Shown here: in pieces, positions 34,407-43,015 of the stretch
How the letters are laid out: each line of letters starts with the position of its first letter
How positions within the stretch are numbered: position 1 is the stretch's first letter
DNA from: CAYWWM01 sp965198025
Lineage (GTDB): Bacteria > Acidobacteriota > Terriglobia > 2-12-FULL-54-10
Direction: 5' to 3'
Length of the DNA: 64,000 bases
NCBI GenBank assembly: GCA_965198025.1
Contig: OZ240237.1
Location: 2,170,001-2,234,000, forward strand
The notes under the pieces: generated by a model
Seen by the model: only the letters and a program-made list of their open reading frames with translations
Told to the model about the DNA's origin: nothing
Databases searched by the model: none
Position numbers and translations under genes: made by a program

Positions 34407-37400
34407 TTAGAAGGTGAACCGCAACCCGAACTGAATCTGCCGCGCGGTGGTGCGGGTTCGAGTGATCTCTCCAGCCGTAGGATTCTCCTCGACTCGTCTG
34501 CCGACTTCCCGGAAAGGTTCCGCATCGGGAAGACCGAAATTGGCGCGATTGAACAGGTTGAAGAATTCCGCCCGGAACTGCAGTGCTTTCTCTTCTCCCA
34601 ACAGGAATCTCTTGTTAAGGGAAAAGTCTACATTTACCAATCCGGGCCCGGTCAGTGTGTTATAGCCGAGGTTGCCGAAGAACCCCGTCGCGTAATCCGA
34701 ATCACCTGGCTGGCAAAGCCTATTTGTGCCACGGCAGACGTTAGGAATGAACTGGCTTGGGTCATAATACCTCGACGGGTTCCCCTCTCGTATGGGATTA
34801 ATGTCCCCGCCGGGGATGAGATTCGGACGGATGTCGTCATCTCTTTCAAACGCGCGCCTCTGCGCCCTCCAGTCCTCATCCAGAACATTGAACGCATGTC
34901 CGTCGGTCAGGGTCAAGATCCCATTGACCTCCCAGCCGTTCAGCACCGCTCCTCCGACCCCCGTCAGTCCCGTCTGTGGAAGGTCATAGGTCAGGTTGCT
35001 GACGAACTGGTTCCGGACATCGAAAATGGCCCGTCCTTTCCAGTGATCCATATCCCACTGCATGTTCGCCCGTTGGCCTTGAGCAAAACCTTCAGTGTTA
35101 TTCCCCACGGAGGAAGCACCCTGGTTAATGTTCTTGGAAAAGGTATAGGCTCCCTGAAACTGCAGGCCGCCCGTCAGCCGCCTCATAACATTCAAGGTAT
35201 AGCCGTGATACCAGCTATTGCCCTTCATGTAAGTGCCGGTAAGTCGCCTCATCAACGGATTGATGAGCGTTCCGTCTACATACTGCTTGTCCTTCGTTGG
35301 AACATTCTCCGGCCAACCCGCCCACCGATTCAGGTTGATTTCACCCGTAACCGGCAGGTGCGTCGCGCGCGATCCCGTGTAGCCCGTAGAAACAAACCAA
35401 TTACTCATCTCCCGCTCCAGCGTCAAACTCCATCGGTAAAAGCGCGTTGGATTCGGTTCAAACTCAAACTGGCGGTAATTGGGGGATCCGGCAAGCTCGT
35501 CAGGTTGCGTCCGAAACGCGTTCGGAAAATCGATCTCTCCTGACGAACTCCTATCGACTAAGCCTCCCTCGCCCAAGAAAGGCGCCAACTGCCCCAGGAT
35601 GTATTGGTACTGAACAATCGTCGGAGGCACGTAAAAGATCCCAAAGCCGCCTCGGAGCGAGGTCCTCTGATCCGGAGACCATGCCGCCCCAAACACGGGA
35701 CTGAAATTCCGAAGCGTGGGGTTCTCAAAGAAAGGCCCCCCAACGGTGATCGTGTCCCCATAAGTGTCTCTGAACGAGGACAGATGATCCCGTTCCTCCC
35801 CGAGAGTTGTCTGGGGCTCGTATCGCAAGCCCAGATTCAACGTCAACGACGGAGTCACCCTCCAGTTGTCCTGAAAAAAGAAAGCGAATTTGCTTTCCGC
35901 AAGAGTCCACCTAGGATCTGCCAAATTTGTCAATCCCAGAACTTCTGCTCCCGCTGGCAGGGACGCGTCGAACTGCTCCGGCAGGCCTTGCAGGAAGAAT
36001 TCCAGACCATCGAAATCAAACCTCCCGTTGGCGCCGTCAGGCTCTTTGAGAACCGGGTAGCGCAGGCGCTGGTACTGCGCTCCAAACTTGATCGAATGAT
36101 TCGCGAGTGTAATCGACGCGTTGTTCTTGAACACCAGACTATCGATTCCGAAAAACGATGCGTCAGACCCAAATCCAATGGCGCTGACACCGGAACCCGG
36201 GGCTAGGTTCCCCATTGTCTTTGAATCGTCAATCCAAAGAAAGCGGCTCCAGTCCAGATCCGAGATGGGAATATCTTCCGTTGTTTTATTATCTGTGAGC
36301 CCGAAGGAAAACTCATTCACCGCAGTGGGGGAAAGCACGCTGGTGTGGCGCAGCGAGACCACGTGCTTCCGGCTTGTGACCCCCAGGCTTGACGCGCCCC
36401 CCCCGATAAAGGATCCGCCCGTCTGAAAGAAATGCAGGTTTTGTCGCTCGGCGGAACTGGAAGTGTACGTGCCTGAGAGGAATCCGGCCTTGGGGCTCCC
36501 GAATTGATGATCCATCTTGATGGTGCCCAAGTCGTCCCGGACAGGGCTTTTCAGCGTGCCGGTAACATCGACTGTCCCATCTCCAAAATCCCGTTTCACG
36601 GTATTCCCCTCGCCGGGCAGAGGATAAAGATTGAGATAGGGAACTACTTCGGGGTTCAACCGATTGCTCCAGTCGGTAGTGCCGGTATCATCATTGATGG
36701 GCCCGTCCGGTCCCAGGTCCCCGGTCCGAGCTGCCGCGCTGATGGTCGTTGCCGTGCCCGTTCTGCCTTGCCTCTCTCGCATGCCTTCGTAGCTCATAAA
36801 GAAGAAGGTTCGGTCCCGCAGGATGGGACCGCCGAACGATCCTCCGAAGTGGTTCCGCTTGAATTCCGGTTTTTCCGGGTTAGACGTGAACGCTTTGTCT
36901 TCCCACTTGAAAGCATCCAGGTTGTCATTTCGCAAGAACTCGAAGGCGCTCCCGTGGAACGCATTCGTCCCCGATTTAGTCACCGCGCTGACAACCGCGC
37001 CCGGCTTGGTGGGATACTCCGCGGAATAATTGTTCGTAATGACCTGAAATTCTTGAATCGTCTCCGCGCCCTGGTAGCTGCCGCCGACCGAGGCCACATT
37101 GCCGGTCTGGTCCGAGTTGACCACCCCGTCCAGCAGGAAAATGTTGTACGTTGCGCGGCTGCCGGCCACGGACATCTTCTCGCCCGAGCCCGCCACCGCA
37201 GCGCCTGCCCTGTCCGGATCAATCGGCATCTTGATCACGCCGGGTTGCAAAAAGGCCAGTTGCGTCAAGTCCCGGTTATTCAGGGGAACGTCCATTATCC
37301 GCTCCTCGTCCACCAGGTTGGACACGGTGGCCGTGTTCGTTGTGACCAGGGAAACTTCTCCTGTGACGGTAACCGTCTGGGTCACTTCCCCCACTTGCAG

Positions 37401-37757
37401 AACCAAATCCACCACCGCGTTGCGGCCTACCGTCAAATTGATGCCGCTCCGCACAAGTGTCTGAAATCCCGCGAGCGTAGAGGATACTTCATACTCGCCG
37501 ACCGGCAGAGCCAGCGCCTCGTAGCGCCCGGCTGCATTGGTCACTGAATTTCGAGCGATTCCGGTTTCCACGTTCCGGATGGTAATCGCCGCGCCGGGGA
37601 TGGCCCCGCCGGACTGATCCCTCACTGTCCCCGAGATGGTTCCGGTATCGAGTTGGGCCATTCCCAGCGAGGCGCATAATAGAAACATCAAGAGAGCGGA
37701 GCCTCGCCTGCCCCATCTGGCACTACGCACGCTACACAAATTCGCTTTCCTCTTCAT
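34407..37757 (-). CDS. TonB-dependent receptor with carboxypeptidase-regulatory domain (OAR type)
   Basis: The 1116-residue protein has a signal peptide (ALLMFLLCASLGMA-Q, to about residue 34), a carboxypeptidase-regulatory-like domain (TGTISGTVRDQSGGAIPGA onward, to about 115), a plug domain (VPLNNRDLTQLAFLQPGV, then NIFLLDGVVNSD) and a long C-terminal beta-barrel ending in the aromatic residue of FGLRFTF. This layout is typical of Acidobacteriota outer-membrane receptors related to OAR, which are thought to import oligomers or peptides. No TonB box was clearly identified. GGAGGG precedes the ATG. The protein ends in Phe as outer-membrane barrels do. Confidence 0.93.
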   Translation of the reverse strand: MKRKANLCSVRSARWGRRGSALLMFLLCASLGMAQLDTGTISGTVRDQSGGAIPGAAITIRNVETGIARNSVTNAAGRYEALALPVGEYEVSSTLAGFQTLVRSGINLTVGRNAVVDLVLQVGEVTQTVTVTGEVSLVTTNTATVSNLVDEERIMDVPLNNRDLTQLAFLQPGVIKMPIDPDRAGAAVAGSGEKMSVAGSRATYNIFLLDGVVNSDQTGNVASVGGSYQGAETIQEFQVITNNYSAEYPTKPGAVVSAVTKSGTNAFHGSAFEFLRNDNLDAFKWEDKAFTSNPEKPEFKRNHFGGSFGGPILRDRTFFFMSYEGMRERQGRTGTATTISAAARTGDLGPDGPINDDTGTTDWSNRLNPEVVPYLNLYPLPGEGNTVKRDFGDGTVDVTGTLKSPVRDDLGTIKMDHQFGSPKAGFLSGTYTSSSAERQNLHFFQTGGSFIGGGASSLGVTSRKHVVSLRHTSVLSPTAVNEFSFGLTDNKTTEDIPISDLDWSRFLWIDDSKTMGNLAPGSGVSAIGFGSDASFFGIDSLVFKNNASITLANHSIKFGAQYQRLRYPVLKEPDGANGRFDFDGLEFFLQGLPEQFDASLPAGAEVLGLTNLADPRWTLAESKFAFFFQDNWRVTPSLTLNLGLRYEPQTTLGEERDHLSSFRDTYGDTITVGGPFFENPTLRNFSPVFGAAWSPDQRTSLRGGFGIFYVPPTIVQYQYILGQLAPFLGEGGLVDRSSSGEIDFPNAFRTQPDELAGSPNYRQFEFEPNPTRFYRWSLTLEREMSNWFVSTGYTGSRATHLPVTGEINLNRWAGWPENVPTKDKQYVDGTLINPLMRRLTGTYMKGNSWYHGYTLNVMRRLTGGLQFQGAYTFSKNINQGASSVGNNTEGFAQGQRANMQWDMDHWKGRAIFDVRNQFVSNLTYDLPQTGLTGVGGAVLNGWEVNGILTLTDGHAFNVLDEDWRAQRRAFERDDDIRPNLIPGGDINPIREGNPSRYYDPSQFIPNVCRGTNRLCQPGDSDYATGFFGNLGYNTLTGPGLVNVDFSLNKRFLLGEEKALQFRAEFFNLFNRANFGLPDAEPFREVGRRVEENPTAGEITRTRTTARQIQFGLRFTF

Positions 37758-38096
37758 CTTGCCCTCCTTAATACTCTTTGCGTATCCCCGTTATGAAGAC
37801 AGTACGAAACCGCACTCGCGCTTTCGCGCAAACAAAAAGACCACTGGCACACGCCAGCACCCCTTCTAACGCCTTTCCGCGTCGGAAGCCTGGAAATGAA
37901 GAAACATAATCTGTTCCTCAGTTTGGCCGGGATTTCCTTTTTTGCCTTCCGGTGATTAAAACTATACACCCATCTGCGTCCCACCGAGCACGCTTTATTC
38001 TCCGAGAGGGCCATCGGCTCCGAGCCTCCCTTTCCGGGTCCCCCAAAACCGTCCAATCAGCATCCAAGACCAGCTTTTTCTGACAACTCTCCCAGC
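37758..38096. other. upstream region of the TonB receptor
   Basis: No gene is seen in these 339 bases. Two small hairpins occur, GCGC-TTTC-GCGC (37818-37829) and CTGGC-ACAC-GCCAG (37844-37857). They lie within 100 bases of the receptor start and could be part of its leader. No convincing promoter was found. Confidence 0.4.
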
Positions 38097-38300
38097 CTGC
38101 TGTGTCATCCCGAGGACACGAAACGACATATTGATGTCGTTTCGGGCATATTGATGTCGTTTCCCCGAGCCGTAGGTGAGGGGCGCCGAGGGATCTGCTC
38201 TTCGCCTGTCCACAAGCAGCGCCAGCGTCCCGCTGGCAAATGCAGTAACGCAGCCATTCAAGTAGCGACAGGCCCGGCAAGGCCTGTGCTCCACTTCCGC
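38097..38300. repeat. cluster of palindromic dispersed repeats
   Basis: It holds the 11-bp stem at 38119-38144 (loop ATTG), an extra partial copy of its right arm (about 38146-38162), the 'cgagggatctgctcttcgcctg' block, GCCAGCG-TCC-CGCTGGC (38221-38237) and an AGTAGCGACAGGCC unit with GGCCTGTGCTCC. The order of units matches the cluster at 31591-31690. Confidence 0.75.
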
Positions 38301-38555
38301 CACCTGGACCAAGCCGCGCGTCTCCTCGTGATCTGCCGAAGGCCCAAGCGGAGCGTCAGCGCAGCGACAAGGTAGGGCAGGCATTCCTGCCTGCCGTTGC
38401 GGACTCTCGTTTTTGCTTTCCTGCCCCGAAGAATAGCCGCAGGTTTCAACCTGCGGAACCACGCAACAGAAGGGATCAACCCCGCAGGGGTTGACTGATT
38501 CTGCGAGTCCCGAGCATTGCAAAGCACCTCACCGCCGAAGTCTCGCCTTTCCCCA
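38301..38555. repeat. long repeat, left copy
   Basis: It matches 39117-39389 over nearly its whole length, the right copy having about 18 more bases around 39240-39260. It includes a GCAGGCATTCCTGCCTGC palindrome and two hairpins of the element family (38437-38456 and 38476-38494). The first 40 bases occur a third time at 38728-38768. Confidence 0.88.
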
Positions 38556-38579
38556 GGAAGCGCCAGCCCTCCGCCCCGC

Positions 38580-38768
38580 CTTGCTGTGTCATCCCGCTTG
38601 TCCGAGCCCCGAGCCGCGAGCGTGAGGGGCGACGAGGGATCTGCTCTTCGCCTGTCCCAAAGTAGCGACAGGCCTCCGGCCTGTCCCCTTCGAGCACAGG
38701 CCCGCAAGGCCTGTGCTCCACTTCCGCCACCTGGACCAAGCCGCGCGTCTCCTCGTGATCTGCCGAAG
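38580..38768. repeat. cluster of palindromic dispersed repeats
   Basis: It includes the 'tgtcatcccg...gacgagggatctgctcttcgcctgtc' block, an AGTAGCGACAGGCC unit, CACAGGCC-CGCAA-GGCCTGTG, and the 40-base start of the long repeat (38728-38768). The order is close to that at 27661-27720. Confidence 0.72.
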
Positions 38769-38826
38769 AGGTGTCGCCGCAGGACATGGTTTGCTGCAAT
38801 GCCGTATCGGCTAAAGTAGAGCGCAT

Positions 38827-39116
38827 ATGACCGCGCCGTTTGAGCAAGGCAAAGAGCAAATCACTGTGCAGCTACTTCCAGACGAATCGCGAGCGTTTTC
38901 TAGCTCCGGGCGTCGTCAAGGAAGCCCACGTCCGCCAGTCTCTCATTGATCCCTTCTTTGAAGCCCTTGGTTGGGATGCCGCAACCGGAAGATGACCGCC
39001 CCCCAGTATCGCGAAGTCGTCCCGGAAGATAGCCTGGACGTGCAAGGCCGGCATAAGGCCCCGGACTACGCCTTCCGCGTCGGCACTGCCAGCCGTTCTC
39101 GCACCTCCGCCAATTC
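38827..39116 (+). pseudogene. decayed 5' end of a type IIG restriction-modification gene
   Basis: Three frames in sequence give a recognisable N-terminus of the type IIG (Eco57I-like) family. Frame 1 from the ATG at 38827 reads MTAPFEQGKEQI. A shift near 38870 gives YFQTNRERFLAPG and KEAHVRQSLIDPFFEALGWD, ending at a TGA at 38993-38995. A second shift gives APQYREVVPEDSLDVQGR then HKAPDYAFRVGTA, the start of the PD-(D/E)xK nuclease region. After 39116 the sequence becomes the right copy of the long repeat, so the rest of the gene is lost. With at least two frameshifts and a truncation, no function is expected. Confidence 0.8.
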
Positions 39117-39389
39117 CACCTGGAAGAAGCCGCGCGTCTCCTCGTGATCTGCCGAAGGCCCAAGCGGAGCGTCAGCGCAGCGACAAGGTAGGGCAGGCAT
39201 TCCTGCCTGCCGTTGCGGACTCTCGTTTCCTGTGCTTTCCTGCCCCGAAGGGGCTTCCCGTGAATAGCCGCAGGTTTCAACCTGCGGAACCAGGCCCCAA
39301 CAGAAGGGATCAACCCCGCAGGGGTTGACTGATTCTGCGAGTCCCGAGCATTGCAAAGCACCTCACCGCCGAAGTCTCGCCTTTCCCCA
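39117..39389. repeat. long repeat, right copy
   Basis: It duplicates 38301-38555 and abuts the decayed restriction gene directly. It adds a GCCCC-GAA-GGGGC hairpin (39242-39254) and carries the element hairpins at 39268-39287 and 39310-39328. Confidence 0.88.
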
Positions 39390-39598
39390 AGTAGCGCCAA
39401 CCCTCCGGCCTGTCGGCATTCCTGCCTGCCTCTTGAGAGGACAGGCAAGGGAGCGGTGGTTCTGAATCCGAGCCGGGAGCGCCTGTCACATAATGCGCAC
39501 CCACCCGGTCACCATCGGCGACGACGTGTGCGACAATTGCCATTACGGCACGGCGGCGGGGCTTGCATGCCGCACCATCCTCGGCGACAACAGAGACG
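39390..39598. other. gap before the restriction-modification gene
   Basis: The first 55 bases hold further pieces of the AGTAGCG and GGCATTCCTGCCTGCC repeats. The rest holds nothing recognisable. Confidence 0.4.
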
Positions 39599-42500
39599 AT
39601 GAGCGGAACGAACACCAAACTGACGGCGGCGGTCGAGGCATATTTCGCCGACCTCGGACGAGTCCGCGCCTCCGGCGGCGCGACCGGAGAGCGGTCGAGC
39701 TACGGGCCGCTGGCGAACCTGCTCAACGCCGTCGGCACCACGCTCAAGCCCAAGGTGTTCTGCGTCGGCGAGCTTGCCGACCAGGGCGCGGGCCATCCCG
39801 ACTTCGGCCTCTACGCGGCCAAGCAGGTGCAGAAGGGCCGGCCGCGTGAGGGACAGACGCCGGAGCGCGGCGTGGTCGAGGTAAAGTCTGCCGCAGACGA
39901 CGCCTGGCTCACGGCGCAGGGCGCTCAGGTCAGCCGCTACTGGGGCCGCTACCGCCTAGTGCTTGTAACCAACTATCGCGACTTCGTGCTGCTGGGCGAG
40001 GACCCGTCCGGTCGCCCGGCGAAGCTCGAAACCTTCCGGCTTGCGAAAAGTGCGGAAGACTTCCACCGCGGGCTGCAAAAGCCGCGCGCCTTTGCCCGCA
40101 ACGTGGGCGCGGGCCTGGGCGAATATCTTGCCCGCGCGCTGTCCCACCGCGCGGCGTTGGCCGAGCCGAAGGACTTGGCTTGGCTGCTGGCCTCTTATGC
40201 CCGCGACGGCCTCGCACGGGTCCAGGCGGCGGGCGACGCTCCCTCGCTCGCGGCGGTGCGTTCGGCCTTGGAAGAAGCGCTGGGCGTCCGCTTTGAGGGC
40301 GATAAAGGCGCGCGGTTCTTTCACTCGACTTTGGTGCAGACCCTGTTCTACGGTGTTTTCTCCGCCTGGGTGCTGTGGGCGCGGCAGCGCCCGAAGCCGA
40401 CTGGCAGGTTCGACTGGCGCACGGCGGTCTGGCATCTCCGCGCCCCCGTGCTGCGGGCGCTGTTCCAGCAGCTTTCCGACCCCGGACGCCTGCAACCGCT
40501 CGGCCTCGTCGAGGTGCTGGACTGGACGGCGGCGGCGCTCGACCGCGTGGACCGGCCCGCCTTCTTCGCCCGCTTCAACGAGGGCGAGGCCGTGCCCTAC
40601 TTCTACGAGCCGTTCCTGGAAGCCTTCGACCCCGCTCTGCGCAAGCAGTTGGGCGTCTGGTACACCCCGACCGAAGTGGTCCGTTACATGGTCGCCCGCG
40701 TGGACAAAGCGCTCCAAGACGATCTTGGCATCGCCGACGGCCTCGCGGCGGAGAACGTCTATGTGCTCGACCCCTGCTGCGGCACCGGGGCTTATCTCGC
40801 CGAGGTTCTGCGCCGTATTGCGGCCAATCTGCAAAATCGGGGCCTCGGCGCGCTCACCGGCGCAAGGGTCAAGCAGGCCGCGACCCAGCGCGTGTTCGGC
40901 TTCGAGATCATGCCCGCGCCCTTCGTCGTCGCCCATCTGCAAGTCGGGTTGACCATGCAGAACCTGGACGCGCCGCTGGCGGATGATGGGGATGAACGCG
41001 TCGGCGTCTTCCTCACCAATGCGCTCACCGGCTGGGAGCCGCGCACCACCAAGCCGCTGCCCTTCCCCGAGCTGGAGGAGGAACGCGACCGCGCCGAGCG
41101 GGTCAAGCAGGAGACGCCCATCCTCGTGATCCTCGGCAACCCTCCCTACAACGGCTTCGCCGGCATGGCCGTGGACGAGGAACGGGAGCTTTCGGAAGCC
41201 TACCGCACCACCAGGCAGGTCCGGCGACCGGAAGGGCAGGGGTTGAACGATCTCTACGTCCGCTTCTTCCGCATGGCGGAGCGGCGCATCGTCGAGAGGA
41301 CGGGCCGGGGCGTGGTCTGCTTCATCTCCAACTACTCCTGGCTCGACGGGCTCTCCTTCACCGGGATGCGCGAGCGATACCTGGAAGCCTTCGACGCGGT
41401 CCGTATTGACTGCCTCAACGGGGACAAGTACAAGACCGGCAAGACGACGCCGGACGGTTCGCCGGACCCAAGCATCTTCTCGACACCGGGCGATCCGGTC
41501 GGCATCCAGGTCGGGACCGCCATCGCAACCTTGGTGCGCAAGGCAGACCATGCGCCTGCCGGGAAGGTCGGCTTTCGTCATCTCTGGGGACAGACGAAGC
41601 GTGAGGAACTGAATCAGACGGCGGAGGCGGAACCGGACGCGCTCTATGATGGCATCGAGCCGGTTCTGCCGCTCGGCTTGCCCTTCGCGAGAACGGCGGT
41701 GAGCGAGGATTGGTTCGACTGGCCAGCGCTGCCCGATCTGTTTCCGGCGTCGTTCCCCGGCGTACAGACTGGACGCGATACTTTTGTCGTTGATGTTGAT
41801 CTTGCTCGACTGAAGAAGCGTATAGGCGATTACTTCAACGCCTCGTTAACCCATGACCAGATCGCACAACTCTATCCACGGGTCATGGCAGACACAGCGC
41901 GATTCGATGCACGGAGAGTGCGCGACACCCTGCTCACGCGTGACGGGCCGAATGAAGCTGGGTTTGTCCGCTATGCTTATCGGCCGTTCGATATTCGGTG
42001 GATTTACTGGGAAGCAGAAACTAAGTTGCTGCGCGAGAAAAGTCCCCGCTACCCACAACATGTGTTCAAGGGGAACCTGTGGCTCTCCGAGGTTCCTCGC
42101 CGCCGAAGATATGCAGCCGAACCACAGGCCGTTGTCACAGCAGATCTGGCGGCACTCCATCTGATTGAATGGAGTGCAAGCATGTTCCCCGTATGGCTCC
42201 GCGACGATGGTCTCGGAACCGAAGGTGTAGAGGGAACGCGCCGCCAGAACCTTTCCACGAATGCCCAACGCTACCTCGACCGTCTCGGCGCGGGAGTGGA
42301 GGACCTGTTCCATCACGTCCTCGCCACCCTCCACGATCCCGCCTACCTCAAAACCAACTCCGAGGCGCTGTGCATGGGATGGCCGCGCATCCCGCTTCCC
42401 GGCTGGCCCGACGGAGAGGTGGACGGCGCGGCAGCGGCGCTCGCTCAATCAGCCGCGCGGGGCCGCGAGCTGGCAGCCCTGCTTGACCCCGAAACGCCCG

Positions 42501-42952
42501 TTCCGGGCGTCACCCAAGGCCCGTTGCGCCCGGAGATCGCCTCCATCGCCGTTCCCGCCACCACCGACGGACGCAACATGACCGGCGACGACTTCGCAGT
42601 GACGGCGGGATGGGGGCATCTCGGATCGGGCGACGCCGTCATGCCCGGCCAGGGCCGCGCCTTCGAACGCGCCTACACGCCCAAGGAGCGTGCCGCACTG
42701 GGCGACGCCCTGCCCGCTCTCGGGGAGACTACCTTTGACATCCACCTCAACTCCCGCGCCTTCTGGCGCAACGTCCCCGCCGCCGTCTGGAGCTACAAGC
42801 TCGGCGGCTACCAGGTCCTCAAGAAATGGCTCTCCTACCGCGAACGCCCCATCCTCGCCCGCCCGCTAACAATGGATGAAATCCAGCACTTCACCGACAC
42901 GACAAGGCGGATAGGGGCGCTACATATAGCGATCTATCTGGATACGCAGTGA
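39599..42952 (+). CDS. type ISP/IIG-like restriction-modification enzyme (N6-adenine methylase with fused nuclease)
   Basis: I take the ATG at 39599 (MSGTNTKL), 12 codons inside the open frame, giving 1117 residues. A PD-(D/E)xK nuclease pattern is near the N-terminus: HPDF (D68) then GVVEVKS (E94, K96). The methylase core has motif I DPCCGTG (391-397) and motif IV NPPY (514-517), both typical of gamma-class N6-adenine methylases. The C-terminal 400 residues have the type ISP specificity-domain text (FVRYAYRPFDIRWIYWE, FDIHLNSRAFWRNVPAAVW, GGYQVLKKWLSYRE). No helicase domain is present, so it is a compact IIG-like arrangement. It should methylate and cut DNA at one site. Bases 41760-42250 are poorer in GC than the rest. 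The TIR/SEFIR gene follows 63 bases later. Confidence 0.9.
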   Translation: MSGTNTKLTAAVEAYFADLGRVRASGGATGERSSYGPLANLLNAVGTTLKPKVFCVGELADQGAGHPDFGLYAAKQVQKGRPREGQTPERGVVEVKSAADDAWLTAQGAQVSRYWGRYRLVLVTNYRDFVLLGEDPSGRPAKLETFRLAKSAEDFHRGLQKPRAFARNVGAGLGEYLARALSHRAALAEPKDLAWLLASYARDGLARVQAAGDAPSLAAVRSALEEALGVRFEGDKGARFFHSTLVQTLFYGVFSAWVLWARQRPKPTGRFDWRTAVWHLRAPVLRALFQQLSDPGRLQPLGLVEVLDWTAAALDRVDRPAFFARFNEGEAVPYFYEPFLEAFDPALRKQLGVWYTPTEVVRYMVARVDKALQDDLGIADGLAAENVYVLDPCCGTGAYLAEVLRRIAANLQNRGLGALTGARVKQAATQRVFGFEIMPAPFVVAHLQVGLTMQNLDAPLADDGDERVGVFLTNALTGWEPRTTKPLPFPELEEERDRAERVKQETPILVILGNPPYNGFAGMAVDEERELSEAYRTTRQVRRPEGQGLNDLYVRFFRMAERRIVERTGRGVVCFISNYSWLDGLSFTGMRERYLEAFDAVRIDCLNGDKYKTGKTTPDGSPDPSIFSTPGDPVGIQVGTAIATLVRKADHAPAGKVGFRHLWGQTKREELNQTAEAEPDALYDGIEPVLPLGLPFARTAVSEDWFDWPALPDLFPASFPGVQTGRDTFVVDVDLARLKKRIGDYFNASLTHDQIAQLYPRVMADTARFDARRVRDTLLTRDGPNEAGFVRYAYRPFDIRWIYWEAETKLLREKSPRYPQHVFKGNLWLSEVPRRRRYAAEPQAVVTADLAALHLIEWSASMFPVWLRDDGLGTEGVEGTRRQNLSTNAQRYLDRLGAGVEDLFHHVLATLHDPAYLKTNSEALCMGWPRIPLPGWPDGEVDGAAAALAQSAARGRELAALLDPETPVPGVTQGPLRPEIASIAVPATTDGRNMTGDDFAVTAGWGHLGSGDAVMPGQGRAFERAYTPKERAALGDALPALGETTFDIHLNSRAFWRNVPAAVWSYKLGGYQVLKKWLSYRERPILARPLTMDEIQHFTDTTRRIGALHIAIYLDTQ

Positions 42953-42972
42953 GAAAAGATTAAATAATGTGG

Positions 42973-42978
42973 GATAAT
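42973..42978 (+). promoter_or_regulatory. possible -10 box ahead of the TIR/SEFIR gene
   Basis: GATAAT lies in an AT-rich stretch between the restriction-modification gene and the TIR/SEFIR gene, about 38 bases before the ATG at 43016. No good -35 element is seen, so this is a weak call that the gene may have its own promoter. Confidence 0.3.
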
Positions 42979-43015
42979 ACGTGGTCAGAGTTTCGACGAG
43001 GATGAGTAACGACCC

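Noticed and set aside
36504..37547. 347-codon plus-strand frame antisense to the TonB receptor
   Set aside because: The receptor's signal peptide, regulatory domain and plug lie on the minus strand; the plus frame has no recognisable domain.
38097..39445. Possible CRISPR array in the repeat-rich stretch
   Set aside because: Repeats vary in length and order, spacing is irregular, and no cas gene is near.
39493..39598. Short frame with HPVTIGDDV, resembling a hexapeptide acyltransferase end
   Set aside because: The resemblance is a few residues only and the following residues do not continue the left-handed helix pattern.
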